A stretch of 64,000 bases of DNA, from positions 39,401 through 103,400 of the forward strand of contig NZ_AOMF01000146.1 of the NCBI RefSeq assembly GCF_000336715.1, in the 5' to 3' direction. The DNA comes from Halococcus thailandensis JCM 13552 (lineage in GTDB: Archaea > Halobacteriota > Halobacteria > Halobacteriales > Halococcaceae). Position 1 is the stretch's first letter. The number at the start of each line of letters is the position of its first letter. Under the pieces are notes generated by a model. That model searched no databases. It had not been told where the DNA came from and saw only the letters and a program-made list of their open reading frames with translations. Positions 52,961 to 62,519 of the stretch are shown here, in pieces. The position numbers and the translations under genes are program-made.

Positions 52961-54796
52961 TCAGACCGCGTCCAGCAGTTCGAGCCGCGGGGCGATGCCG
53001 AGAGCCTTCATCTCGTCGAGCAGGAGCTTGAACGCGTAGCTCATCTCGATCTCGTGGATGTCGGTCTCCTCGCCACAGTTCGGACAGTAGACGCGGCGCT
53101 GTTCGACGTTCTCGACCGCACTCATTCCACATTCACCGCAGACGTAGATGAACTCCCTGTCGGACTCGTCGAGCAGGCGCTCCTTGAGCGCCATCGCCGC
53201 ACCGTGCCCGATCAGGACGTCGCGCTCCATCTCGCCGACCCGGAGCCCACCCTCGCGGGCACGCCCCTCGGTCGGCTGGCGGGTGAGGACCTGCACCGGC
53301 CCGCGGGAACGGGCGTGGATCTTGTTCGAGACCATGTGATAGAGCTTCTGATAGAAAATGGTCCCGACGAAGATCTCGGCGTCGATCTTTTCGCCTGTCA
53401 CGCCCGAGTGCATGATCTCCTTGCCGCTCGAATCGAAGCCATGCTCCTCGAGCGAGTCGCGGAGCTCCTCCTCTTCCTCGCCAGTGAAGGCGGTCCCGTC
53501 GACGCGGCGGCCCTCGAGCGAACCGACCTTGCCGCCGAGCATCTCCAGAACGTGACCGACCGTCATCCGCGAGGGCAGCGCGTGCGGGTTGACGATCAGA
53601 TCCGGGACGACGCCCTCCTCGGTGAACGGCATGTCCTCCTGGGGCGCGATGTGACCGACGACGCCCTTCTGTCCGTGTCGGGAGGCAAACTTGTCGCCGA
53701 GTTCCGGCACCCGCTGATCGCGCACGGAGACCTTCGAGAGCTTCGAGCCGTCCTCGCCCTGCATCAGCGTCACCGTGTCGACGATGCCCGACTCGCCGCT
53801 GCGCATCGTCACGCTCGTCTCACGGCGTTTCTGCGGGCTGAGACCGCCCATGTCGTCCGGCTCTTCGAGGAACCGCGGCGGGCTCGTCTTCCCGAGCAGG
53901 ACGGCGCTCTCGCCGACCTTCGTCTCGGGGTTCACCAACCCGTCCTCGTCGAGATGAGTGTAGGCTTCCTCGCCGTGTGCACCGCGCACGTCGTCGTCGG
54001 GGATCTCGAAGTGGTCCTCCTGACCGCCCGGATAACGGCGCTCCTCGCCCTCGTAGGTCCGGAAGAAATGCGAGCGCGCGAGCGCGCGATCGACCGACCC
54101 CTCGTTGAGCACGAGCGCGTCCTCGATGTTGAACCCCTCGTAGCTCATGACGGCGACCACGAAGTTCTGGGCCGCCGGCCGGTCGTCGTAGCCGATCTGC
54201 TCGGTGGTCTGTGTCTTGACCATCGACAGCTGCGGGTAATGCAGCAGATGCTGGCGCGTGTCCGGGCGAATGCGGTAGTTCGCCGACGGCAGCCCGAGCG
54301 ACTGCTTGATCATTCCCGCCCCCATCGTGATCCGGGGGGAGGCGTTGTGCTCGGGATACGGGATCATCCCCGCACCGATACCGAAGATGAGCTGCGGGTC
54401 GATCTCCAGATGGGTGTGATCCTCGGTGAGATCCTCCTCGTCGACGCCGACGAGGATGTCCTCCTCCTCCTCGGCGTCGATGAACTCGATGTAGCCTCGC
54501 TCGACGAGCTCCTCGAACTCGGTGTCGCCGTCGGTGAGCGACTCGACCTCCGACTCGGTGATCAGCGGCTCGCCGTCCTCGACGATGATCAGCGGTCGGC
54601 GGGCCCGTCCCGCGTCGGCGTTGATGATGACCTCGTTGGTCGTGTCCTTGACCGAGACGTTGACCGTCCGGCCGATGTCGCCGCGCCGGCGCGCCTGCCG
54701 GACCTGGGTCGCGAGCTGTTCGGGGTCGGCGTGCGTACCGACCAGACTTCCGTTCACGTAGACTTTCGCGTCGCGTGCCTGGCTTTGGCTACTCAT
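52961..54796 (-). CDS. rpoB1: DNA-directed RNA polymerase subunit B'
   Basis: The protein has 611 residues, the C-terminal half of the second-largest subunit. Key features: [35 protein letters not shown] near 375, [20 protein letters not shown], and the zinc ribbon CGECGM...YCPNCGEE near 560-585. It follows rpoB2 with a one-base gap. Confidence 0.98.
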   Translation of the reverse strand: MSSQSQARDAKVYVNGSLVGTHADPEQLATQVRQARRRGDIGRTVNVSVKDTTNEVIINADAGRARRPLIIVEDGEPLITESEVESLTDGDTEFEELVERGYIEFIDAEEEEDILVGVDEEDLTEDHTHLEIDPQLIFGIGAGMIPYPEHNASPRITMGAGMIKQSLGLPSANYRIRPDTRQHLLHYPQLSMVKTQTTEQIGYDDRPAAQNFVVAVMSYEGFNIEDALVLNEGSVDRALARSHFFRTYEGEERRYPGGQEDHFEIPDDDVRGAHGEEAYTHLDEDGLVNPETKVGESAVLLGKTSPPRFLEEPDDMGGLSPQKRRETSVTMRSGESGIVDTVTLMQGEDGSKLSKVSVRDQRVPELGDKFASRHGQKGVVGHIAPQEDMPFTEEGVVPDLIVNPHALPSRMTVGHVLEMLGGKVGSLEGRRVDGTAFTGEEEEELRDSLEEHGFDSSGKEIMHSGVTGEKIDAEIFVGTIFYQKLYHMVSNKIHARSRGPVQVLTRQPTEGRAREGGLRVGEMERDVLIGHGAAMALKERLLDESDREFIYVCGECGMSAVENVEQRRVYCPNCGEETDIHEIEMSYAFKLLLDEMKALGIAPRLELLDAV

Positions 54797-54797
54797 A

Positions 54798-56357
54798 TCA
54801 GTCTCCCGCCGATGTGACGCCCTCGATACCGGGGATGCCGTCGACCCCCATCGAGGACAGTTCGCGTTTGAGTTCCCGTTCGTCGTCGACGTCCTGCGAC
54901 AGCTCCATCGACTGCGCGAAGTTCTTCACCAGCCCACAGTTCGGGCCTTCGGGCGTCTCCGAGGGACAGATGCGCCCCCACTGCGTGGCGTGCAGATCGC
55001 GCGCCTCGAAGTGTGGCTGACTCCGCGAGAGCGGGCTGCGCAGCCGCCGAAGGTGTGAGAGAACGCCCATATAGTCGGTGCGGTCGACGAGCTGGCTCAC
55101 ACCAGAGCGCCCGCCGACCCAGTTGCCCGTCGCGATCGGATGCTCCAGGCGCTCGGTCAACACGTCCGACCGAACGACCGTGTTGACCGAGAGCTGCCGG
55201 TTGCGCATGTTCGCGCGCTCGAGCTGGTATTTCACGTCACGCGCGAGCTTGTTGAGCGCCGTACGGAACAGGTCGGTCATCAGATCGCCCGACACCTTGA
55301 GGCGCTTGTTGGCGTAGTGATCCTTGTCGTCGGCCTCGCGCCGGCCGAGCGCGAGCTCGAAACAGGCCTCGGCCATCCGACAGAGGTAGAACGCCTTGTT
55401 GATTCGCGTCTCCTCGTCGGGAACGCCCTCTTCGTGGAGATGCGGCAGCAGGTAGCGGTCGATGACGTAGTTCGCCCGCTTCAGCTGGTAGTTCTTCCCC
55501 TGGCCAGAGGCGACGCGCTCGCCGAGGGTCTCGATGGCCTCCTCCTCGGTCTGGACGTCGGCGGTCTCCAGGTTCTCGAGCATGAACTTCACGACCTCGG
55601 GATCGTCGCTGACCCGGTGGACGATCTCCTCGTCGGATTCGAGGCCGAGCGCACGAACGAGCGTCACGAAGTCGATCGAGCCCGAGACGCTCGGGAAGGA
55701 GACTTCGAGGAGCCCCTCACGATTTCGCTCACAGAGCACGAGTGCGCGGTAGCCACGGCGCTGGCTGAACGTCTTGGCGACCTGGATCTCGTCGTCGTAC
55801 TTCGTGTCGTACTCCGCGAGGATCTTGTTCGGGGCGAGGTCCTCGCTGGTCATCAGCACGCGCTCGGAGCCGTTGACGATGAAGTAGCCACCGGGGTCGG
55901 CGGGATCCTCTCCGAGATCGATCAGCTCCTCGTCGCTCGAATCGGCGATGTTGCACTTGTCCGAGCCGACCATGATCGGCATGCGCCCGATCTGGGTCTC
56001 CGTCGTGTCGACGACGCGCTCTTCCTCTTCCTCACCGCCGACGACGACCGCCATCTCCATGAAGACGGGCGCGGCGTAAGTGATGTTCCGGAGGCGCGCT
56101 TCCTGGGGGTTGAGCCGTTCCTCGCTCCCGTCGGCCTCGCGGACGCGCGGCGTCACGACACGGACGTCACCGAGTTCGACGAAGACCGGCTCCTCACCCT
56201 CCTTGTCGCCGATGTCGGTGTCGATCGTCTCCTTCTCGTCGACGACCTGCTGCATACCGCCGTTGAGGAAGGCGTTAAAGGAGCGGAAATGGTGTTCTGC
56301 GAGCCGTTCACGGGAGAAATACTCCCTCGAAATCGAGCGTCTGAGTTCCCTGTTCAT
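54798..56357 (-). CDS. rpoB2: DNA-directed RNA polymerase subunit B''
   Basis: The protein has 519 residues, the N-terminal half. [19 protein letters not shown] and [17 protein letters not shown] near 475-491 are the lobe and fork motifs. The split from B' is at the usual place for halophilic archaea. Its ATG overlaps the rpoH stop by one base. Confidence 0.98.
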   Translation of the reverse strand: MNRELRRSISREYFSRERLAEHHFRSFNAFLNGGMQQVVDEKETIDTDIGDKEGEEPVFVELGDVRVVTPRVREADGSEERLNPQEARLRNITYAAPVFMEMAVVVGGEEEEERVVDTTETQIGRMPIMVGSDKCNIADSSDEELIDLGEDPADPGGYFIVNGSERVLMTSEDLAPNKILAEYDTKYDDEIQVAKTFSQRRGYRALVLCERNREGLLEVSFPSVSGSIDFVTLVRALGLESDEEIVHRVSDDPEVVKFMLENLETADVQTEEEAIETLGERVASGQGKNYQLKRANYVIDRYLLPHLHEEGVPDEETRINKAFYLCRMAEACFELALGRREADDKDHYANKRLKVSGDLMTDLFRTALNKLARDVKYQLERANMRNRQLSVNTVVRSDVLTERLEHPIATGNWVGGRSGVSQLVDRTDYMGVLSHLRRLRSPLSRSQPHFEARDLHATQWGRICPSETPEGPNCGLVKNFAQSMELSQDVDDERELKRELSSMGVDGIPGIEGVTSAGD

Positions 56358-56584
56358 TATTCGATGACGAGTCGATGGACCACCGCACGGTCGGTCGTTC
56401 GCGAGTCCCGTTCGATCCGGACGACGTCGCCGGTCGCCGCCTCGTCGGGCAGCGCCGGATCCGTCCGTTTGATCTTCGGAAGGTCGGTGCGACTGATGTC
56501 GTACTCCGCGAGCAGCGCGTCGATCTCGTCGTCGTCGACGAGGCGATGCTCGGGAACGAGTGTGTGTTGGCTGACCTCTACCAT
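56357..56584 (-). CDS. rpoH: DNA-directed RNA polymerase subunit H (Rpb5-like)
   Basis: The protein has 75 residues: [19 protein letters not shown] at the start, [10 protein letters not shown] and [12 protein letters not shown] later. It is the first gene of the RNA polymerase operon. Confidence 0.97.
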   Translation of the reverse strand: MVEVSQHTLVPEHRLVDDDEIDALLAEYDISRTDLPKIKRTDPALPDEAATGDVVRIERDSRTTDRAVVHRLVIE

Positions 56585-56631
56585 GTGTACCTATCCGGGG
56601 GAGAAGTTGCTATCACGAGAGACTACAGTCC

Positions 56632-56640
56632 ATATATCAC
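56632..56640 (-). promoter_or_regulatory. Promoter of the RNA polymerase operon
   Basis: Minus-strand GATATATG gives a start near 56607 and a leader of about 23 bases before rpoH. A second AT-rich box (TTAAG, near 56651-56655) lies further upstream. Confidence 0.5.
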
Positions 56641-56777
56641 CGGCGAACTTAAGCATTGCTACCGACGACCCGGACGGTTCGTCGACGGCGCAGCGCTCGT
56701 GGAGACCGCGCTTGCCCGGCACGACGCGGCCGTGGAATATAGCGTTTTGGGCCACTGCAGACGAGGTCGTTTGAAAA

Positions 56778-56785
56778 CCCTTAAG
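56778..56785 (+). promoter_or_regulatory. Promoter of tRNA-Asp
   Basis: CCCTTAAG, with a GAAAA BRE-like run before it, lies 28-35 bases ahead of the mature tRNA 5' end. Confidence 0.5.
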
Positions 56786-56812
56786 TCCGTCTCCGGAGTA
56801 CGGATGGTTGTT

Positions 56813-56885
56813 GCCCGGGTGGTGTAGTGGCCCATCATATCACCCTGTCACGGTGATGACGCGGGTTCAAATCCCGCCTCGGGCG
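56813..56885 (+). tRNA. tRNA-Asp (anticodon GTC)
   Basis: Acceptor GCCCGGG/CTCGGGC (one G-T wobble), anticodon stem TCACC/GGTGA around loop CTGTCAC, and T-arm GCGGG-TTCAAAT-CCCGC with discriminator G. There is no intron. Confidence 0.95.
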
Positions 56886-56960
56886 CTTTCTGCCGACGCC
56901 AACTCGTGAGCGAGGGGAGCGGCGCAGCCGGAACGACGCCAGGAACGTCGAATGCCGATC

Positions 56961-56967
56961 GTTTATG
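56961..56967 (+). promoter_or_regulatory. TATA box of the phosphatase-like gene
   Basis: GTTTATG lies 26-32 bases before ATG 56993, the leaderless spacing. Confidence 0.5.
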
Positions 56968-56992
56968 TGGTCCGGCATGAACTACACATCCA

Positions 56993-57937
56993 ATGTACGA
57001 ACTGCGGCAGCTGCGGCGCGCGTTCGACGAACCGAAACTCTTCGTCCGTGAACTGAACCGGCTCTACTACACCCGTCTCAACAGTCGGGAGTACAACACC
57101 GACGGCGTCGACGTCATGGCCGCCGACTGGGACAACCTCCTGCTCCTCGATGCCTGCCGATACGACGCCTTCGCCGCCCGTGCCGATCTGCCCGGTCGGC
57201 TGGAGAAGCGGCGCTCGCGCTCGTCGATGACCAGCGAGTTCTTCACGGCCAACTTCGACGGGCGCGAGATGCACGACACGGTGTACGTCACCGCGACGCC
57301 GATGCTCTACTGGAACCGCAACCGGGGCGACGTCGAGGCGAGCTTCCACCGCGAGATCAACGTCTGGCGCGACGGTGGCTGGGACGAGGAGTTCAACACG
57401 GTCCGTCCCGAGACGGCCGCCGAACACGCCAAACGCGCCGCCGAAGAGTATCCCAACAAGCGGCTGTTCGTCCACTTCCTCCAGCCGCATTTCCCCGCGA
57501 TCGGCCAGACCGGTCGCGAGCATCCCGAACTCAACGATCTGCGGGCGTGGGACGCCATCAACAGCGGCAGGCTCGATCTCCCCGATTCGGTGCTCCGGCG
57601 TGCGTTCGTCGAGAACCTCGACGCGATACTCCCGCACGTCGAGGACCTCCTCGAAACGCTCGGCGGCAAGACGGTCGTCACCGCCGACCACGGCCAGATG
57701 ATCGGTGAGCGCTCGTTCCCGATCCCGTTCCGGGAGTACGGTCATCCGCCGGGCATCTACACCGACGAGCTGGTCACGGTGCCGTGGCACGTCCACACCA
57801 ACGGCCAACGCCGTGAGATCGTCACGGAGGAACCCGAGCACGAGCCCGAACGCGGCGACGAGACGGAGCCAGCGGACATGGACATGGACAACGACGTGGT
57901 GGCCGACCGGCTCGAAGACCTCGGTTACAAGATGTAA
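56993..57937 (+). CDS. Alkaline-phosphatase-superfamily protein (sulfatase-like hydrolase)
   Basis: The protein has 314 residues, soluble, without a signal peptide. LLLLDACRYDAF (about 50-61) and VVTADHGQMIGER (about 224-236) are the metal-binding strands of the alkaline phosphatase/sulfatase fold, and the final HGxHxP is partly seen as YGHPPGIY. Relatives in haloarchaea often lie in surface glycan loci. Substrate (phosphate or sulfate ester) is unknown. The usual Cys or Ser nucleophile (CxPSR) is not visible; the Cys in DACRYDAF is the nearest candidate. Confidence 0.75.
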   Translation: MYELRQLRRAFDEPKLFVRELNRLYYTRLNSREYNTDGVDVMAADWDNLLLLDACRYDAFAARADLPGRLEKRRSRSSMTSEFFTANFDGREMHDTVYVTATPMLYWNRNRGDVEASFHREINVWRDGGWDEEFNTVRPETAAEHAKRAAEEYPNKRLFVHFLQPHFPAIGQTGREHPELNDLRAWDAINSGRLDLPDSVLRRAFVENLDAILPHVEDLLETLGGKTVVTADHGQMIGERSFPIPFREYGHPPGIYTDELVTVPWHVHTNGQRREIVTEEPEHEPERGDETEPADMDMDNDVVADRLEDLGYKM

Positions 57938-58110
57938 CTCCCATCCAGCCAGGAACCGTATCGCGAACGAGCAGCGTCGTGTGTCCGTGAGCGTCAGCGG
58001 GGTGTTTTCAGGGATCCGTGGCGATCAGTGGAGGGAACGGTTCACGACTGCCGCTCGAGTGGCTGCGTGTCGGTGCCGCGCGCAAAAACGGGACGACCCG
58101 TCGGGGGTCG

Positions 58111-60216
58111 TTACTCGTCGAGCGTTTCGGGGTCGGTGGTGATCGAGACCGAGTCCTCGATCGACGCCTGGACGAGTTCACCAGTGTAGTTGTACTCGTC
58201 GCGGAAGCTGCCGACGCCGCCCGAGACCGAGCTGTTGTCGTCGGAGATCGGGTCGGTCGAGTCGTCGGCGTGTTCGAGCTCGCCGGTGACTTCGAGCGAG
58301 TAGTCGGTACCGCTCTCGTCCTCGCCCATCACCGTGATCGTACCTTCGTCACCGTCGAGCTTGATCGTCGCGCGGTCGTCGACTTCGAGCGAGACGATCT
58401 CGCCCTCGTACTCGTAGGCGTCGCGCCACTCGTTGACGCCGCCCGAGGCGCTCTTGCCGGAGACGTCGTCGTTGGGGTCCTTGGTCGCCCCGCCGGTCCC
58501 GGACTTGTTGATCTTGCCGCTCGTCTCGACGTCGTAGGGAATGCGTCCGCCCGAGCTGTCGGTGTCCGTGACGACGAAGTTCGCGCTGTCGGACGGTTCG
58601 GGGACGTCGGACTCGTTGACGTCGCCGCTCAGCTCGTCGTCGGAGCCCGCACCGTCGTCGTTGTTCGACGAGTCGTCCGAATCGGACGAGGAATCGTCGC
58701 CGGAGGAGTCCTTGGAGTCGGAGTCGTTCGAGCCCGACGAGGAGTCGCTCGACGAGTCGTCACCGGACGAGTTGCCGGAGTCATCCGAACCGGAGTCGTC
58801 CGAATCGGAGTCGCTCGAACCCGACGACGAGCCGCTGTAGCTCGACGAGTCGAGGTTCGGGGCGGGACAGCTGCCGCTCTTGTCGATCCCGCTGACGTTC
58901 ACGTCACCGTTGCGGACGCGGACCGCCTGTGCGCCCGCGTTGATGGTGGAATTTTTGACCGTACTGCCACCACAGTTGTGCAGTGCGAGACCGGTCCGAC
59001 CGCCGCCGGTCTGCTGGATACAGCAGTCCTTGACGGTCGTGCCGGAACGGTCCTCGATGAGGACGCCGACCCAGTCGGAGGCGTCGCCGGTGACGCTCAC
59101 GTTCTTGAACGTGCCGCTACCGGAGCCGCCGGGCTTCGCGCGGATCGAGTAGCCCTGCGGGTTGTACTCGACGTTCGTGTTCTCGATGGTGAACTCGCCG
59201 TAGTTGCCGAAGATCTGGATCCCGCCGTCGGCGTTGACCTCGGGACCGATGCGGACGTCACAGTTGCGGACGACGGCACCGGAGCCGCCACGATCGCTTT
59301 CGAGGCGGATGCCCGAGCCGTTGAGCATGTCCTTGGGGTTCGGCGATCGGCTATCGGAGACGTCGGCTTCGATCGTCGCGCCATCGACGTAGCTGCCCGA
59401 GCTGCCGATCCGGACCTGCGAGAGGTCGTTGTTCTTGTAGGTGCCGCCCTCGACCTTCACCACACCGGGGGTACGGCTGGCGTAGACGCCGTTGTTCGAG
59501 AAGCCCTCGACGTTGCAGTTGCGCAGGGTGATGGTCCCCTTGTTCGAGCTGCCGATCCAGATACCGGAACGGGCGTAGGCACCCATCCGGCCCTCGTTGT
59601 GCGCGACGAGGTTCTTGACCGTCCCCGAACCGCCCGAGGAGCGAATCATCGGCGTGAACGCGTCCTCGGCGCTATCGCTCGACTGGAGACTCTGGCCTTC
59701 GATGGTGACGTCGTGGACCTGGAGGTTGTCGTCGGGAGCGACCTGGAGGTTCGGGCACGCGCCGCTCTGGTCGATGGTGATATTTTCGACCAGTGCGCCC
59801 GACCCGCCGTTGATCGCCAGCAGCGTGTCGTTGAAGCCGTCGGGGACGGTGAAGGTGACGTCGCCTTCGCCGACGATACCGACGCTACCACCGCTGATGA
59901 CGTTCTTCTGGGTGAACTTGTACGTTCCCGAGGGGAACTTGAGCAGGGTGTTGCTGCTCGCGGCCGACTGAAGTGCGCCGTCGGACGGCTCGTTGCCGTT
60001 CGGGTCGGCACCGGCATCAGCCATGTTTACGACGTTATCGAAGCTGATCCCGTGGCGCTCGGTCGCCGCCGCCCCCTCCCCAGCGAGCAGCGGAACCGAC
60101 ACGGCAGCCGCACCGGCAGCCTTGAGATACGACCGTCGGCTCGGTTTGAAACCGTCGTCTGTGCTATCGCTATCGTTGCGTGCTCCGTCGCGTGGCATCG
60201 TCTGCTCATTAGGCAT
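58111..60216 (-). CDS. Tat-secreted right-handed beta-helix protein
   Basis: The protein has 701 residues. Tat motif SRRSYLKAAGAAAVS (about 26-40) and an AAA cleavage region. Residues about 60-450 are parallel beta-helix repeats of the pectate-lyase-like kind. A Ser/Asp-rich linker (about 455-545) follows. Two related C-terminal units near 600 and 655 share SGGV-x-x-W/F-RD-x-Y-x-Y-x-GE. It would be outside the cell, binding or cutting a polysaccharide. No catalytic residues are certain. A TATA-like AAATACG/GTAAACG stretch near 60246-60262 is upstream. Confidence 0.83.
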   Translation of the reverse strand: MPNEQTMPRDGARNDSDSTDDGFKPSRRSYLKAAGAAAVSVPLLAGEGAAATERHGISFDNVVNMADAGADPNGNEPSDGALQSAASSNTLLKFPSGTYKFTQKNVISGGSVGIVGEGDVTFTVPDGFNDTLLAINGGSGALVENITIDQSGACPNLQVAPDDNLQVHDVTIEGQSLQSSDSAEDAFTPMIRSSGGSGTVKNLVAHNEGRMGAYARSGIWIGSSNKGTITLRNCNVEGFSNNGVYASRTPGVVKVEGGTYKNNDLSQVRIGSSGSYVDGATIEADVSDSRSPNPKDMLNGSGIRLESDRGGSGAVVRNCDVRIGPEVNADGGIQIFGNYGEFTIENTNVEYNPQGYSIRAKPGGSGSGTFKNVSVTGDASDWVGVLIEDRSGTTVKDCCIQQTGGGRTGLALHNCGGSTVKNSTINAGAQAVRVRNGDVNVSGIDKSGSCPAPNLDSSSYSGSSSGSSDSDSDDSGSDDSGNSSGDDSSSDSSSGSNDSDSKDSSGDDSSSDSDDSSNNDDGAGSDDELSGDVNESDVPEPSDSANFVVTDTDSSGGRIPYDVETSGKINKSGTGGATKDPNDDVSGKSASGGVNEWRDAYEYEGEIVSLEVDDRATIKLDGDEGTITVMGEDESGTDYSLEVTGELEHADDSTDPISDDNSSVSGGVGSFRDEYNYTGELVQASIEDSVSITTDPETLDE

Positions 60217-60424
60217 TTGTAAAATACCGCTTCTGGCCAGTTAGTTACGTTTACGTATTTTTCAGCTAGCATAGACGGCATTTCGTGACGAACCGATATA
60301 GATGCGCTTTCGGTTTTCCTGTAATAATTTGTCTGAGGGCATCGAGACGGCGATCCGTGCGCGAGTGGTAGACCGTGCCATGGCACGGTAGCGGCCGCCA
60401 CGGGCCGTCTCGTCGGGAAACGGG

Positions 60425-61162
60425 CTACTGACGGTCCCAGTCGATCCAGTCGTGCTCCCAGCCGTTGCGTCGCTCGGCACTCGCCCGTGCACGCTCGCGG
60501 TCCTCGCGAACAGTCCTGTTGCGCTCGACCGCGTCCGACTGTTCACCCTCGACGAGCAGCGGCGCGAACCGTACCGGGCCGAACCGCTCGCGCGCCCCCC
60601 GTTCGTCGACGGCGACGAGCGACTGGTCGTGGTTCCCCACCGGCGCGACGAGCCGTCCATCAGGGGCAAGCTGGTCGACGAGCGCGCTCGGTGGTCGGAC
60701 GACGGCGGCTTCGAGAAGGATGCGATCGAAGGGTGCGTAGTCGGGAAAGCCGTGTGTCCCGTCGCGCCTGTCGACGAGCACGCCGCCATAGCCCGCGTGC
60801 GAGAGGTTTCGGCGCGCGTCGACGACGAGCCGACGGGCGATATCGACCGCGTGGACGTTCTCCTGACCGACGATCTCGGCGGCCACCGCGGCCGTGTAGC
60901 CGACGCCCGCACCGACGACGAGCACGTCGTCGCCAGGGCTGAGCGAAAGCGCCTCGAACAGTCGTGCGACCGTGCTCGGCGCGAGCACGCGCGTGTTCGC
61001 GTGTTCGGTCGTCCGATCGGCGTAGGCCGCACGCTCCTCGGGGAGGAACTCGTGGCGTGGGACGGTCCGCATCGCCACGCTGAGCGCCTCGCTCTCGACG
61101 ACCCCCTTGCTCTCGTGTTCGAGGCCGTCGACCATGTCCTCGCGCACCGCCGCAGGCTCCAT
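60425..61162 (-). CDS. Divergent protein-L-isoaspartate methyltransferase paralog
   Basis: The protein has 245 residues. PRHEFLPEERAAYADR and GDDVLVVGAGVGYTAAVAAE keep the PCMT/SAM layout, but the isoaspartate-pocket loop (QTISAPHM in the neighbour) reads TRVLAPSTVA, and the GDG loop reads RRDGTHG. It may methylate another target or be non-catalytic. It lies downstream of the canonical paralog in the same direction (50-base gap). ATG 61162 gives MEPAAVREDMVDGLEH. Confidence 0.78.
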   Translation of the reverse strand: MEPAAVREDMVDGLEHESKGVVESEALSVAMRTVPRHEFLPEERAAYADRTTEHANTRVLAPSTVARLFEALSLSPGDDVLVVGAGVGYTAAVAAEIVGQENVHAVDIARRLVVDARRNLSHAGYGGVLVDRRDGTHGFPDYAPFDRILLEAAVVRPPSALVDQLAPDGRLVAPVGNHDQSLVAVDERGARERFGPVRFAPLLVEGEQSDAVERNRTVREDRERARASAERRNGWEHDWIDWDRQ

Positions 61163-61212
61163 GCGAAACGAACGCCGCGTAGAGCCTTGAATCGCGTGCC
61201 TTCGGCTGCGCG

Positions 61213-61833
61213 CTACCCCTGCATCGGGACGAACCGCACGCCGCCGTGCTCGGTCCTATCGAGGCTGCCGTCGGCCCGCCGCCGCGCGCGCACGAGCGTC
61301 TGTCGTCTCGTGCCGATCGGCGCGACGATCGCTCCACCGGGACGGACCTGTTCGGCGACAGTTGCGGGGATCTCGGGGGCTGCGCACGTGAGATACGCGC
61401 CGTCGTAGGGCGCGTGCTCGGCCCAGCCATCGTGGCCATCGCCGACGCGGACGTCGACGGCATAGCCGAGCTCCGTGAGGCGCTCGCGAGCGCTCTCGGC
61501 GAGCGACGCGTGGTACTCGACGCTCTTCACGCCGTCCGTGATCGCGGCCGTGACGGCGGCGTGATAGCCACAGCCGGTACCGATTTCTAGGATCGAATCG
61601 CCCGCTTCCGGCGCGAGCAGATCGGTCATGATCGCCACCATGTGCGGCGCGCTGATCGTCTGATCCGCACCGATCGGCAGCGGCCGGTCGTCGTAGGCGT
61701 CCGTCCGTCGATTCTCGGGGACGAACTCGTGACGAGGGACGGCGAGCAGCGCCTCACGGGTCGCGTCGCGCTCGATGCGACCCTGCTCGTCGAGTCGGGA
61801 GACGAGCTGCTCGCGGGCGCGCTCGTGATCCAT
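61213..61833 (-). CDS. pcm: Protein-L-isoaspartate O-methyltransferase
   Basis: The protein has 206 residues. GADQTISAPHMVAIMTDLL (about 53-71) and SILEIGTGCGYHAAVTAA are the PCMT signatures, then DGHDGWAEHAPYDGAYLTCAAPE (read in parts). It methylates isoaspartyl residues with S-adenosylmethionine so that they can be repaired. ATG 61833 overlaps the previous gene's stop by one base. It forms an operon with the zinc-finger gene before it and the divergent paralog after it. Confidence 0.92.
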   Translation of the reverse strand: MDHERAREQLVSRLDEQGRIERDATREALLAVPRHEFVPENRRTDAYDDRPLPIGADQTISAPHMVAIMTDLLAPEAGDSILEIGTGCGYHAAVTAAITDGVKSVEYHASLAESARERLTELGYAVDVRVGDGHDGWAEHAPYDGAYLTCAAPEIPATVAEQVRPGGAIVAPIGTRRQTLVRARRRADGSLDRTEHGGVRFVPMQG

Positions 61834-62477
61834 CACCAGACGGACCAGGCCGAACTCGACTCGTCGTCGGCGTACACCCGGTTGACGTCCTTGGCGAAGG
61901 CCATGTCGCCCTCGTGATCGAGATGGTCGAATCCGTAGCCCTCGGCATCCGCGCGCAGGTGGATCCCCTTCACCGTGAAGCGCTCGTCGGCGAGGTCCTC
62001 CCGCTCGCCGACGGTGAACTCGTAGTCGCCGGGCACGCGGAGTTCGATGCCGCGCGTTTCGTCGCCGCCACCAGCGGGGTTGAGCGTCACGTCGACGGCG
62101 ACGTTGCCGACGACGCGCGTCCAGACGGTCCGGATGTCGGGGACGTCGGCCTCGTCGGTGCGTCCGCCCTCGACTTCGAGGCTCGTGATTCGCACGGTCA
62201 GGAGTGCCTCCGGCGTGTCGAGGACGAACTCCTCGCCGACGGCGAGCTGCTCCTCGCTGGGGATCTCGGTCGTCGTCGAGAACGATTCGCCGTCCTGAGA
62301 GACGATGACGTCGCGCTGTTCGGTGGCGGGTTCGTCGAGGCGCGTCTTGTGGACGTGACTGCACTCGCCACAGCGGACGGTCGCCTGCCCGCCGGATTTC
62401 AGCAGCTCGTGAACCACGGGTGTGTCGGGAGAACACGCCGGACAGGTGGTGCCGACGCGCTCGGTGGCTTCGCTCAT
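61833..62477 (-). CDS. HVO_0476-type zinc-finger protein
   Basis: The protein has 214 residues. Two CxxC knuckles, CPAC (12-15) and CGEC (36-39), form a zinc ribbon. The rest is a beta-rich domain ending NRVYADDESSSAWSVW. It matches the haloarchaeal HVO_0476 family, function unknown. Its position before pcm is a common haloarchaeal arrangement as far as I know. The stop overlaps the pcm ATG by one base. Confidence 0.82.
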   Translation of the reverse strand: MSEATERVGTTCPACSPDTPVVHELLKSGGQATVRCGECSHVHKTRLDEPATEQRDVIVSQDGESFSTTTEIPSEEQLAVGEEFVLDTPEALLTVRITSLEVEGGRTDEADVPDIRTVWTRVVGNVAVDVTLNPAGGGDETRGIELRVPGDYEFTVGEREDLADERFTVKGIHLRADAEGYGFDHLDHEGDMAFAKDVNRVYADDESSSAWSVW

Positions 62478-62519
62478 GGACGACCTATCGGTCGCACGGA
62501 TAAAAGCCCGTGGCGTTCG

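Noticed and set aside
51866..54817. A 983-codon open frame on the plus strand across rpoA1 and rpoB1
   Set aside because: It is the antisense of two certain RNA polymerase genes; high G+C leaves such mirror frames open. It has no family signatures and a composition typical of antisense reading.
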